Source: Pycnococcus provasolii
Lineage: Eukaryota > Chlorophyta > Pseudoscourfieldiophyceae > Pseudoscourfieldiales > Pycnococcaceae
NCBI GenBank assembly: GCA_938743325.2
Contig: OW568890.1
Location: 124,001-188,000 of the forward strand
Direction: 5' to 3'
Length of the DNA: 64,000 nt
The stretch's first letter is position 1, and each line of letters begins with the position of its first letter. The notes below the pieces were generated by a model. The model was not told the DNA's origin. It did not search any database and saw nothing but the letters and a program-made list of their open reading frames with translations. Both the position numbers and the translations under genes were made by a program. Shown here piece by piece: positions 45,910 through 54,774 of the stretch.

Positions 45910-47082
45910 ATGCATTCCTCTGGTGGTGACTTGTTCGCGTCGCTCCCTCCTCCCTCTTTGGCTCTTCCGCTCAACAATAAAGCTCCCTCTAAAGGTCACC
46001 TTAGTATTCCCAGTGATGGGAAAGTTTCCCAAACACCGTTATTGGCGTCATCACTGGCTGATCATGATCAAGGGCCTGCGTCGGCACATCAAGCTTTGGT
46101 TGGCAACGGGAACGCATTGGTTGGCAACGATAAAAGTCCCGTTGGGGGGAATCATGTGCCCAACGTGCTGGAAATCATCGCGAAACTAACTTCGCACATC
46201 ACAGCGTCGAAAAGTACGCAAAAAGTCGCGAAAGCTGTCACCATGGCGACGAGCCTGATGTCGAAGATCGAACGCGGCCAGCAAGCGCGCGCCATGCTCG
46301 CTTGCGTGCGAGCAGCTTCTGACGCACTCGTCGCAACGATGCACGACGCGGCGGCACAGCAACGGAAGGTTGCAAGCAATGACGCCGTGATTCAGGCGGC
46401 TTCTCAGCTTGTCGTGGAAGCGTCGAATGCGGGGCCGGACACGTTCAACGCAGAACAACGCGCGGAACTGGACGTGCTCGTGCTTGACGCGCACGACGCG
46501 GTCGAACTCGCTACTTCAGATGACGCCTTCGAGTTCTCCAGGGCGTGCCGAACACTTCGTGAACGCCTTGCGTCGTGGTCGATGCCCGAGCCACCGGCAC
46601 CAAGTGCGCCGGAAAGCCCGCACGTCGACGTTCCGGAGGAGGCATTGCAAGCTATGGCGATTGCGATACGAGCAGAAGCCAAGGCGCACGAGCGAGCGCA
46701 GCAGAGAGCGCGAGCCTATGCACAAGGTCTCGTGCGCTGCGTCGTGATGGCGGAGAGCCGCACGGATTGCAAGTGGGCAACAGCGGCTGCGGACGCGGTG
46801 ATTGACGATCTTAACCGAGCTGTTGACGCATTCGGTAGAGCAGGTGCCAACGCCGCAGCCGAGCATGCTCAAGACGTCGTGCGCGATGCCATGCGCCGCC
46901 GCCAGGACCGCGGCGCTCCGAAGCAGGGAGGTACGAAGCGTCCTCGTGCCACGGAGGGGATGACGACGTTCGACGAAGCTCAGAAGCATGTGCGTCAGAT
47001 GGACATTTCTGTGCGAAGCGCCGTAGGCTCCAAGACGAGTGGCGTAGACAGAAGAGGCGACAACAGGAGCTTTGCGAACTAA
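45910..47082 (+). CDS. Helical protein of unknown function
   Basis: From the ATG at 45910 (the frame is open upstream but only to a GTG) this encodes 390 residues. The first 90 are disordered. The remaining part is a run of amphipathic helices rich in Ala, Arg and Asp (KAVTMATSLMSKIERGQQAR, DALVATMHDAAAQQRKVASN, VLDAHDAVELATSDDAFEFS), with no transmembrane segment, cysteine pattern or catalytic motif. A Pro-rich hinge lies near PPAPSAPESPHVDVP. The composition suggests a helical repeat or bundle, which could be a scaffold. I recognise no family. The gene is convergent with the LON-domain gene, whose stop is 60 bases away. Confidence 0.6.
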   Translation: MHSSGGDLFASLPPPSLALPLNNKAPSKGHLSIPSDGKVSQTPLLASSLADHDQGPASAHQALVGNGNALVGNDKSPVGGNHVPNVLEIIAKLTSHITASKSTQKVAKAVTMATSLMSKIERGQQARAMLACVRAASDALVATMHDAAAQQRKVASNDAVIQAASQLVVEASNAGPDTFNAEQRAELDVLVLDAHDAVELATSDDAFEFSRACRTLRERLASWSMPEPPAPSAPESPHVDVPEEALQAMAIAIRAEAKAHERAQQRARAYAQGLVRCVVMAESRTDCKWATAAADAVIDDLNRAVDAFGRAGANAAAEHAQDVVRDAMRRRQDRGAPKQGGTKRPRATEGMTTFDEAQKHVRQMDISVRSAVGSKTSGVDRRGDNRSFAN

Positions 47083-47141
47083 GCAGTGGCTCAGTTCAAC
47101 TTCAAACATTGTTTATCATTTTGCTATATTACAGATTTTCA

Positions 47142-48374
47142 CTAATTGTCGTCGTCGTCACCGCCTCCGCCGCCGTCGCCTTCGCCTTTCTCGCCCTTGT
47201 CTGCATCAGGAAAGGCATCCTTGAGTGCCCTCTCCGCACGGAGGTAGCCACTCACGCCACCGAGAACGTCGCGCACACGACCAAGCCTCTCTGCCACAGT
47301 CGGCAGCTCGAGCACGACGAGCTTTTCGTCCACCGAGTCGAAACGGCTTGCGACGTAGTATGCGAGTGTCGCGGGTGTGAGCCTGTCGAGCGCTGGGCCG
47401 CCAAGAATCATGGGCATTTCGTCGTCGTCGTCATAACTTCCCAGTGACCCTGTGCCGCCACCGTACGCTCGAGCCCTTTTTACTTCCTTCTCGTCGAGAC
47501 CAAGAGAGACTGTGTCTCGGTACAGGTTTCGTACTTCGTCCGCAAGGCTGTTTTCCATGTCCCCTCCTAGCGCGCGCGCTGTGTCAGCATCGTCGAGCGG
47601 GTACATGGGCCCTTCGTCTGTTACGCGCACGCGGCAAGTGAGCACGGGTGATTCTGCGATGACCTCGACGACGCTCATGCGGCACTCGCCGTGACACAGC
47701 ACGAGCGTTCTCCCGTCGTCCGCGGCGTCAAACTGCCTGACGGAAACGACGGTTCCCGTCGCGCTCATCTCGCCCGTCGCCTTATCGAAGAAGCACATTC
47801 CGAGCCTCGCCGTTCCTCTGAATGGCGAGTTGACCTGAACGAGTCCTTCGTCGACGTTCGGTCCTTCTGGCGTCGCACCGAGCACACCGTGGTTCGCCGG
47901 TCCGACGAGCGTCGCTCGTTCTTCGTTTGCCGATTCCGGCGACGCGGCTCTGACCCCGTCGACGAGCGTGTGGAAGAGCACTCGGTACCTCGCCTCGATG
48001 ATATTGAGCGGTATGCGCGCCGTGGGTAGTGGCGCTATGGTCGAGAGCGGGAAGACGGGAAGTTCGACGAGAACTTCACCCCCATCCCCCGAGGAGGAGG
48101 AGCCAGGAGAATCGTTATCATCATCGTAAGATGACGACGACGACGGCGGCTGAGAAGACGACGAATTTGACGACGACACACAACCACGACTTCTCAAATA
48201 AGAAGAAGAGAACAAGCTCTCTTCACCACGGCAGGAATGAAACCAAGACGACGAAAAAGATGAATTACGACGATGACAATGACGACGACTAACAACTGTA
48301 TGCACGCTTGCGCATCTCGCCATAGGAGCATTTTGGGTATTGCCATGAGCAGGAGCAGGAGCAGGGGAACGCAT
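47142..48374 (-). CDS. LON substrate-binding domain protein, probably plastid
   Basis: The 410-residue precursor (ATG at 48374; a later ATG at 48323 is possible) has an N-terminal Ser/Arg/His-rich transit-like region (about 1-90), an acidic low-complexity stretch, then a LON-type N-terminal domain (about 105-290): ELPVFPLSTIAPLPTARIPL, IIEARYRVLFHTL, GTVVSVRQFDAADDGRTLVL, and a helical C-terminal region with RLGRVRDVLGGVSGYLRAER. Stand-alone LON-domain proteins of this size occur in plant plastids and lack the protease and AAA+ parts of Lon. The role may be substrate binding in proteostasis; this is inference. It is divergent from the MscS-like gene. Confidence 0.78.
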   Translation of the reverse strand: MRSPAPAPAHGNTQNAPMARCASVHTVVSRRHCHRRNSSFSSSWFHSCRGEESLFSSSYLRSRGCVSSSNSSSSQPPSSSSSYDDDNDSPGSSSSGDGGEVLVELPVFPLSTIAPLPTARIPLNIIEARYRVLFHTLVDGVRAASPESANEERATLVGPANHGVLGATPEGPNVDEGLVQVNSPFRGTARLGMCFFDKATGEMSATGTVVSVRQFDAADDGRTLVLCHGECRMSVVEVIAESPVLTCRVRVTDEGPMYPLDDADTARALGGDMENSLADEVRNLYRDTVSLGLDEKEVKRARAYGGGTGSLGSYDDDDEMPMILGGPALDRLTPATLAYYVASRFDSVDEKLVVLELPTVAERLGRVRDVLGGVSGYLRAERALKDAFPDADKGEKGEGDGGGGGDDDDN

Positions 48375-48446
48375 AGGCACAGACGTTGCGTTGATGGTAT
48401 GGGGCGAACGATTTTGGCGAATGGCGGCGGGGGGAACGCGGCGACG

Positions 48447-48494
48447 TAACCCGAAACCCCTAACCCGAAACCCCGAAACCCGAACCCCTAACCT
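48447..48494. promoter_or_regulatory. CCCTAA/CCCGAAA cluster in a divergent promoter of two plastid-type genes
   Basis: Five to six CCCTAAC and CCCGAAAC units lie between the LON-domain gene (ATG 73 bases to the left) and the MscS-like gene (ATG 96 bases to the right). The whole intergenic space is 215 bases, so the cluster is central to both promoters. A poly-C run of about 14 follows at 48533. Confidence 0.6.
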
Positions 48495-48589
48495 CCATCG
48501 CCCTAAATTTCGCCCTCCCTCTCCAGTTTCTCCCCCCCCCCCCCCCTTGCTCGCTCGCCCTATCCTATCCACTCCTGTTTTCATCATAC

Positions 48590-50278
48590 ATGTCGCTTGT
48601 TGGCTCGCTCGCACCTCAGAATACCACTAGTAGGCGCATGTCTGGCCTCTCAGGGTCTGGCGGCCTCTCAGGCTCTCTTCAATCAGGCTCGCACGCATAT
48701 ACTAGGCGCTCGTATCTGCGAGTCGTACCCTCTTGTAGTAGGTGTACACGGATTTCAGCTCAAGCTGGGCAAGGAGGGCCAGCTTGTGGAGATGTTCTTT
48801 TGGTGCGTTCCTTAAGGCCTTTTGGCGCGAACCAGAAGAAGAAGGGATGCTGCTATGCGAGAACGAGCCACATCCTTAAGGCGGCCGCCATGTCAAGCCT
48901 CGACGACGAAAGACTCAACCCGAAATTCTCAACCATCGACTCCTTTGATGACGCGGGCGAAGACCTACACATGTACGACAAACCTACAACCAGGCAGGTG
49001 CAGATCGCCGCCGTTCAGCTTGCAGGCGCCATCGCCGTGCTCGCCTTGGCCGCTATCGGCGCAATCGAGCTCATCGACCCTATCCAAAATGCCGCGTACA
49101 AAATAGGAGAGGTGGCAGTCTACGGACCCTGCACCGTCGTTGGCCTTCTCATACTCAAGACGGACATCATTGGCAAGGTGAGCCAGTTCATCAAAGCGCG
49201 ACTCGCAAAGGTGCTCATCTACGTCAAAGTTGTCGAGTGGCAGGTGGACGTTATCGTCGGCGCATTCACGCTGGTGGAGGATATCGTGCGAGCCGCATTC
49301 ATCTACACCCTGATCTACGTGTTCACAGAGGCTGTGATCCCTGACGACTCGGAGTACTACATCCCTCGCTGCCTGCAGTTCTTGGCGAAACGGCGCGAGT
49401 TCACAGGAACGCAGGTGGAGCAGATCATACACGACGTCACCGGACGCCTTTTGAACGCGTACCTGTGCCTGGAAATCTACAGGTTCTTCCTGCGCATCAA
49501 GACGCCAAAGCCGTTCATTCACCTCAACTATGACGACGGATTCCTGTCGCGCTACCTCATGACGCTCACGGGAAGACTGGATGGAACCAAAGGTACCATC
49601 CAGTACGCTGGCGTGTACTTCCTCATCGACCGAATCATCAACTTGGCGCTGATGGTGGTATTCACGAGTCAGATTCTGTCCATCTTCGGCCTTTCCCTCA
49701 AGGGTATTGCCGCGGTTGCCAGTGTTGGAGCGCTCGCCGTGTCGTTCGCCGCACGCCCGCTCGTCGAGAATCTCATTTCTGGATTCATCATCTTCCTGAA
49801 TAATCCGTTCACGGTTGGCGAGCACATCACCGCAGGTCACGTGCATGGGTACGTCTCGAAGATTGATTGGCTCGTGACGACGGTCAAAACAGCCCAAGGT
49901 TCCGAGCTCGTTCCAAACCACGACCTGGCGAACAAAGCTCTGATTAACGAAAGCCGGCTCGGGCGCAACGTCGCGGCGGTGCAGAGCCTTCATCTTTGCC
50001 CCATCATTCCTGGTGAAGACCGGCTCAAGGAGGCTCTCGAGTCGATGGATAGCACACTACACAAGCACCCGCTCGTGGAGGGACACACGGCGGTGTGGAT
50101 GAACGGCACGAACGCGACGTCAGGTCTTTTCACCTTCAGCGTCGAATTCGCAATCAAGGATCGCCCCGACGACCGCGAGGAGACGCTAAAGTTGCGCAGC
50201 AAAGTACTTTCCGACGTGTACGCGGCTGCGCAGAAGTGCGGATATGCCGTGCGCGGCACGGTGCAGGACACGAAGTGA
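48590..50278 (+). CDS. MscS-family mechanosensitive channel, plastid-type
   Basis: The 562-residue product has a Ser/Gly/Arg-rich N-terminus of about 100 residues, which could be a transit peptide (MscS-like MSL2/3 channels sit in the plastid envelope), then four or five membrane segments. The pore-lining helix and following beta domain are clear near residues 371-450: GLSLKGIAAVASVGALAVSF then FAARPLVENLISGFIIF, NNPFTVGEHI and VTTVKTAQGSELVPNHDL, which match the MscS fold. Such channels open in hypo-osmotic swelling and release ions to relieve turgor. Targeting is inferred from composition. A TGTAA signal is not obvious; a poly-A run (50301-50315) follows the stop. Confidence 0.85.
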   Translation: MSLVGSLAPQNTTSRRMSGLSGSGGLSGSLQSGSHAYTRRSYLRVVPSCSRCTRISAQAGQGGPACGDVLLVRSLRPFGANQKKKGCCYARTSHILKAAAMSSLDDERLNPKFSTIDSFDDAGEDLHMYDKPTTRQVQIAAVQLAGAIAVLALAAIGAIELIDPIQNAAYKIGEVAVYGPCTVVGLLILKTDIIGKVSQFIKARLAKVLIYVKVVEWQVDVIVGAFTLVEDIVRAAFIYTLIYVFTEAVIPDDSEYYIPRCLQFLAKRREFTGTQVEQIIHDVTGRLLNAYLCLEIYRFFLRIKTPKPFIHLNYDDGFLSRYLMTLTGRLDGTKGTIQYAGVYFLIDRIINLALMVVFTSQILSIFGLSLKGIAAVASVGALAVSFAARPLVENLISGFIIFLNNPFTVGEHITAGHVHGYVSKIDWLVTTVKTAQGSELVPNHDLANKALINESRLGRNVAAVQSLHLCPIIPGEDRLKEALESMDSTLHKHPLVEGHTAVWMNGTNATSGLFTFSVEFAIKDRPDDREETLKLRSKVLSDVYAAAQKCGYAVRGTVQDTK

Positions 50279-50382
50279 ATGTTATTTACTAGTCTATTAA
50301 AAAAAAAAAAAAACAGCAAGGCACAGCACAGCACGCGCAGCACCTCCCGGGTCCCAGCAGCCCAGATGGAGATCCGAGAGGC

Positions 50383-50429
50383 GGGTTCGGGGTTCGGGGT
50401 AAGGGGTTAATTAGGGGTTCGGGTTAAGG
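50383..50429. promoter_or_regulatory. GGGTTCGGG/GGGGTTA cluster upstream of the TPR-CS gene
   Basis: GGGTTCGG, GGGGTTA and GGGTTA units lie 129 bases before the ATG at 50558, flanked by CCCGGG at 50346 and 50433. The orientation is that of the gene (G-rich strand on the coding side). Confidence 0.5.
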
Positions 50430-50557
50430 CTCCCCGGGTAGGTAAAGGTAGGTGGGTTGAGTGTTCTAGAAGCCTTTTGTTGTCCGTTTCCGGAAACGCC
50501 TTTCTCATTGTATTTTTATTTTCCTGCGCCCTCCTGATCAGCGCAGCTATTCATACC

Positions 50558-53008
50558 ATGGCGTCTCCCATCGGCAGCGGTGGTGGTGGTGGTGGTGGTG
50601 GTGGCAACAGTTCGTTCTTGGCGACTGCTCGTGCTCACCACTTAAAGTCACGTGCGGATGCTCTTTTGCGTGGTGATAATTTCCGTCTTGCGATTTTGAA
50701 ATATGAGGAAGTTCTAGGAAAATTGGGGGTAAATGTGTCCTCTTCAGCTTCTTCGTCGTCGTCCTCACAGTCAGGCTCAAGTCAAGCTGGTTCGCTCGAA
50801 GTGATCCAGTTGATGGTCGCGGCGTTAAGCAACAGGTCAATGGCACTTAGCAAGTGCGCGAGATTTGAAGAGGCGCTCGCTGACGCTAATCGCATTCTGG
50901 ACAGAAAACCGAAGTGGTGCAAGGCGCACTACAGAAAAGCGACGGCGCTAGGGGGACTGTCGCGATGGACCGAGGCGGCAAAGACGTTCGCAAACTCAGC
51001 CTCGCTTGCTAGAATGGACAACGACGAAGCTTCTGCTGCTCAGGCGGAAAAAGCACTCTGGGACGCCGTAAAGCACTGCACACGCGAACAGCTCGCGCAG
51101 CTCATTCTGGAGCGCGTCGAAGACGCTTGTGTGCCGCAACCAACGCGCGAGGACGTCTCTCTCGAAGAACAGGAGGAGGCGCTCTTCCAGCACATCTTCG
51201 AAGCGCACAGAGATAAGCCATTCCCCGGCGTGTACTACAAACGAACGCTGAGCTACCTCAAGAGACCCATGACCGTAGGAGAGGCTCTCATTGAAAGAAG
51301 CGCGATGTACACCAAAGCAAAGGCGTACGGGCAGGCGGCGGACGACGCACGCAATGCCGTCGCATTCTTCGAGCGGGCGCGCAAAAACATGAACAAGTCC
51401 GGTGAGTCCGAACGTGCCGCGAGGCTTGCTGTGCCAACCGCGGAGGCGTACTGTCGGCTGGCGGAGGCGCACATCGCAGAAGTTGACCATCCACTCCGAA
51501 GGTGGGACGAGGCGGCGAAGGCGTACACCAAGGCGGTCGACCTCGACCCGTCAAATGGCGCATATCAGACGGGACTGCGCGAGGCTGGCGAGCAGCTCAG
51601 CTCGGAGGCAATGCAGCAAGTGCTGCGTGAGGTGTACATGAACGAACATGCTACGGACCCTCTCATCGAGGGACTCACGACAGACACGCAGGATGGAGGT
51701 CACGCTGTCGTGCTTCGCGTCGATGGTACGGCGCGCTTCACGAACGTGCCCGTTAAGAAATTCAGCGCCGCCGCGCGTGATGCACTACGCACGGCGCTGG
51801 CAGCTGCCGCAGGCGTGAACAAGCTGAGAGCTACGATCGAGCGCGTGCGCCCGCCGTCTCCCGCCACGCAGCGCAAGCTGTGCGTTTCATTCGCCGTCGT
51901 CGTCGCCGACGACGCCGCCGCCGCCGGCCGTGTGCGAGATGCCCTTCACGCGGACGTCGCTGCCGCGCTTGGAGGTGACATCATGTTGCGCTGTCTCGGC
52001 TGCAGCGCAGGTGACGTAGAGCTGGCGGAGGCGGAGGTGGTTGACGTGACGCCGAAGCATGGCGTAAGCGACGAGGACCTCGCGGCGATGCGTGGTGCTG
52101 CTGATGGCGGGGCTGATCACTACGGCGGCGACGATGAGCAGGAGGAACAGTTCCCCGGCCTTGGGCACGGCATCGGCGGCGGGTACAACGCGACGGCGCA
52201 CGCGTACCAGAGGCAGATTGTACCCAGCCGTCCTCAGACGGACATCGAGATGCCGTACCTGATGTACAAGCTCGTTCGCGTCGACGGCCGCGCCATCGAG
52301 CGCGTGGACAAGCACCCGTTCCAGATGACTCGAGTGCACTACAACGACAAGGAAAAGCCAGAGGAGGTGTTCGTGGAAATCAGCGACGGATCGTGCCGCT
52401 GGACGCAGACGGGAAGCGAGGTGCGCGTCCTGTGCCTGCACGTGCCAACAAATTTGTCCGTTTCAGACCTGGACGTGCTCATCGAGGCACGGCGCATCAC
52501 CATATGCCACGCCGGCAACGGAACGGTGTATCTCGATGGCGACCTCGAGCGTGGTGTGGTGCCAGACGAGTCAACGTGGACGTACGATGAAGACGGGCTT
52601 TGGCTGTACCTTCGCAAAATGAACCTCGAGCTGCTGCGCAAAAGCAATGAGCACGGCGAGATGTGGTGGCCGAAGCTGTTTGTACATCACGGAGGGATCG
52701 CGTGGGACGACTTCGACAAGGACTACAGCGATCTGCCGCATGAGATTCTTGCGAGACACCGTCGCATCGAAGCGGAGCGCGAGCATCAGAGCCAGCTCGA
52801 TCAGGCGGAGCGCAACGTCCGCGAAGCGCTCACGGAGCGAGATGAGTGCCGAAAGCGCGCAAGGCAGGAACGCCTTCACGAGCTAAGAACGGGCAGCCGA
52901 AAGTCGTGGGTGTATCTGAATCGAGAGAATCCCAACGAGTCTGAGATTGGCAGATATCGCGAGGAGGAGGCGAAGCGCAAGAGCAACCAGGCGCTGATTG
53001 CGACGTAA
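50558..53008 (+). CDS. TPR and CS (p23/NudC-like) domain co-chaperone
   Basis: The 816-residue protein (ATG at 50558; the frame continues upstream only to a TTG) has two TPR blocks (about 25-190, SRADALLRGDNFRLAILKYE, and about 250-350, YCRLAEAHIAEVDHPLRRWD), a central alpha/beta segment, and a CS domain (about 608-690): CRWTQTGSEVRVLCLHVPTN, then ITICHAGNGTVYLDGDLE and ESTWTYDEDGLWLYLRKMN, the pattern of NudC and p23. A charged coiled-coil tail ends the protein. TPR plus CS proteins bridge Hsp90 with clients; NudC-type ones also bind dynein. It is likely a chaperone adaptor. Length is larger than known TPR-CS proteins. Confidence 0.75.
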   Translation: MASPIGSGGGGGGGGGNSSFLATARAHHLKSRADALLRGDNFRLAILKYEEVLGKLGVNVSSSASSSSSSQSGSSQAGSLEVIQLMVAALSNRSMALSKCARFEEALADANRILDRKPKWCKAHYRKATALGGLSRWTEAAKTFANSASLARMDNDEASAAQAEKALWDAVKHCTREQLAQLILERVEDACVPQPTREDVSLEEQEEALFQHIFEAHRDKPFPGVYYKRTLSYLKRPMTVGEALIERSAMYTKAKAYGQAADDARNAVAFFERARKNMNKSGESERAARLAVPTAEAYCRLAEAHIAEVDHPLRRWDEAAKAYTKAVDLDPSNGAYQTGLREAGEQLSSEAMQQVLREVYMNEHATDPLIEGLTTDTQDGGHAVVLRVDGTARFTNVPVKKFSAAARDALRTALAAAAGVNKLRATIERVRPPSPATQRKLCVSFAVVVADDAAAAGRVRDALHADVAAALGGDIMLRCLGCSAGDVELAEAEVVDVTPKHGVSDEDLAAMRGAADGGADHYGGDDEQEEQFPGLGHGIGGGYNATAHAYQRQIVPSRPQTDIEMPYLMYKLVRVDGRAIERVDKHPFQMTRVHYNDKEKPEEVFVEISDGSCRWTQTGSEVRVLCLHVPTNLSVSDLDVLIEARRITICHAGNGTVYLDGDLERGVVPDESTWTYDEDGLWLYLRKMNLELLRKSNEHGEMWWPKLFVHHGGIAWDDFDKDYSDLPHEILARHRRIEAEREHQSQLDQAERNVREALTERDECRKRARQERLHELRTGSRKSWVYLNRENPNESEIGRYREEEAKRKSNQALIAT

Positions 53009-53148
53009 ATGGAAAAGCTTCTGTATGTTTTTTTCTTCCAAAAGAAATTGCTTGTGTTGTATGTAGAAGTAACAAAAGTTAAAAAAAAAAGTTCATTTCC
53101 ACATGATTTTCACATGTTCTCTGCCTCCTCATTGCCGATTCTTCTTCT

Positions 53149-54774
53149 TCATCTCCGTCTCACGATGCCGGCAACCGTTCCGTCTTCGGCAGTGTGCCGT
53201 GCCGCCTGTTTCTTTTTTGGAGGTGGCTTTGAGGACGGGCTCTCTTCCGGCGTACCACGATTGTGAGGTGAGCCTTCGTGACTGCTGCCATCATGGCCAT
53301 CATGGCTGAGTCCCATGACTCTTCGCTCCAGCTGTCTCACGTTCAGGTCGTTGGGATGATTCGCGCTGCCGCTGGAGAGATACTCTTGCCTGATGCTATC
53401 AATCTCCGACAACTTCCGATTTCTCTCCTGCTCCTCCGCAGTGGTCATGTGACGTCCCGGCATGGCTATCATAAGCGCCTCGCGGTAGTGCGCGCTCAGC
53501 ATCTCCTCCACCTGCATGCGCTTTGTCGCATCCCTGCGTCGCTTGTTGATGTCCTCAAACTGGATGGCAAACTCAATCAGGCCACGCCTGTGAGAACGAG
53601 CTCGGTTCGTCCTGTCGCGCTCCGTTTTCTTGTCCTTGTCGCGAAGCCAGTTTTGCACGATGCGCGTGCCGTACGTCTCCTCGTTTCCAGGTGTTCTTAG
53701 ATTTTCTCTGTCGGCTTCTTCACCCTCCTCAACGGATGATTGATTGCGCACGCTCGAGAACGAGCGCATAGACCTCGGCGATCGGGGCGCGCGGCGGTGC
53801 GTGAGAGGTCCCGCGGACGACGTCATCATGCTCTGGCCTCGCGCGCGCGGCGTCATTGCCGATGCCGCGGGCGACGCGCGCGCGTGCGCGCCTCGTCGGC
53901 CGTCGATGGAGCTTTCTTCTCGCAGAATGGGTCCCTGCGGCGTGACTGTGGCGTTTGGTGACAGCGGCGTGAGTGTTGGCAGCGATACGCGCAGGTTCCC
54001 TCCCCCTCGTCCTTCTCCCATACCGCGTCGGCTCACGAGTGCCGATCCGGGCGTCTGTGCCCCAGCGTGTCCAGCGGGCGTGCCTGGAAGCACGAGCCTT
54101 GGTGGTCTCGGCGCACGTATTCCGGGCGCCGACGCCGCGGCGGCGGTGTCGTTGTCTCCAGCCTCGGCACGTGGCGGGGCGGTTTTAGGTGGTTGTTCAG
54201 CGTGGTGGCCGCTGCTCTCCGCGTCCATCGCACTCGCTCCGTTGTTGTTTTCTGCGTTCTCCCTTTTGCTGACGAATCCGCTTCTGAGCGTGAATCCTCT
54301 GTTCTGCGCATCCACAAGCAGTTCGTCCGTCATGGTGTACTCTTCGCCGATGGACCTCCTTCGTCCTCCTCGGTATCGGTGCACGACGTGTTCGGTGAAA
54401 GCGAGCAGCGCGAGGCACTCGTCGTCGTCCGCGAGTCTCAGCAGTGTTTCTATGCACTCGGCCGCGACGGCTGACCTCAGTTTCACGGGCAGAGCGAGCG
54501 GGCGTCTCTGCCTGTGTCTCCACAGGTCCATATTTTGCGCCTGTCCACCCGCGAGCGAGCGCGCCGTCTCGAGCGGACCGATAGGAGCCCCGACGCCTCC
54601 TCCTGGAGGCGCCCCAACTCCGTGATGTGCGTGGGAATGGCCTGCATCCTGCGACTGCAGCCCCCCTACGGACAGGAGGGAGTGGTCAGCGGCGAGGTGC
54701 ACGGCCGCAGCGACTTGCTGGTCGACGCCGGGTGCCCGTGCCGGGTGGAATGCGCCACTGATGGCCGCCGACAT
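53149..54774 (-). CDS. Unknown protein with a coiled-coil C-terminal region
   Basis: The ATG at 54774 opens a 541-residue frame. The first 75 residues are low complexity (Gly/His/Pro). A helical segment follows (SAVAAECIETLLRLADDDECLALLAF), then a long disordered central region (Pro/Arg/Ser, SP and TP sites), and a charged helical C-terminal region: RIVQNWLRDKDKKTERDRTN, ERRR-rich coiled coil (FAIQFEDINKRRRDATKRMQ) and EERNRKLSEIDSIRQEYLSS. The end is Lys/Arg-rich. It might be a basal-body or cytoskeletal component, but that is only inference. It sits upstream of a telomere-like cluster, and its 3' end is convergent with the TPR-CS gene. Confidence 0.6.
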   Translation of the reverse strand: MSAAISGAFHPARAPGVDQQVAAAVHLAADHSLLSVGGLQSQDAGHSHAHHGVGAPPGGGVGAPIGPLETARSLAGGQAQNMDLWRHRQRRPLALPVKLRSAVAAECIETLLRLADDDECLALLAFTEHVVHRYRGGRRRSIGEEYTMTDELLVDAQNRGFTLRSGFVSKRENAENNNGASAMDAESSGHHAEQPPKTAPPRAEAGDNDTAAAASAPGIRAPRPPRLVLPGTPAGHAGAQTPGSALVSRRGMGEGRGGGNLRVSLPTLTPLSPNATVTPQGPILREESSIDGRRGAHARASPAASAMTPRARGQSMMTSSAGPLTHRRAPRSPRSMRSFSSVRNQSSVEEGEEADRENLRTPGNEETYGTRIVQNWLRDKDKKTERDRTNRARSHRRGLIEFAIQFEDINKRRRDATKRMQVEEMLSAHYREALMIAMPGRHMTTAEEQERNRKLSEIDSIRQEYLSSGSANHPNDLNVRQLERRVMGLSHDGHDGSSHEGSPHNRGTPEESPSSKPPPKKKQAARHTAEDGTVAGIVRRR

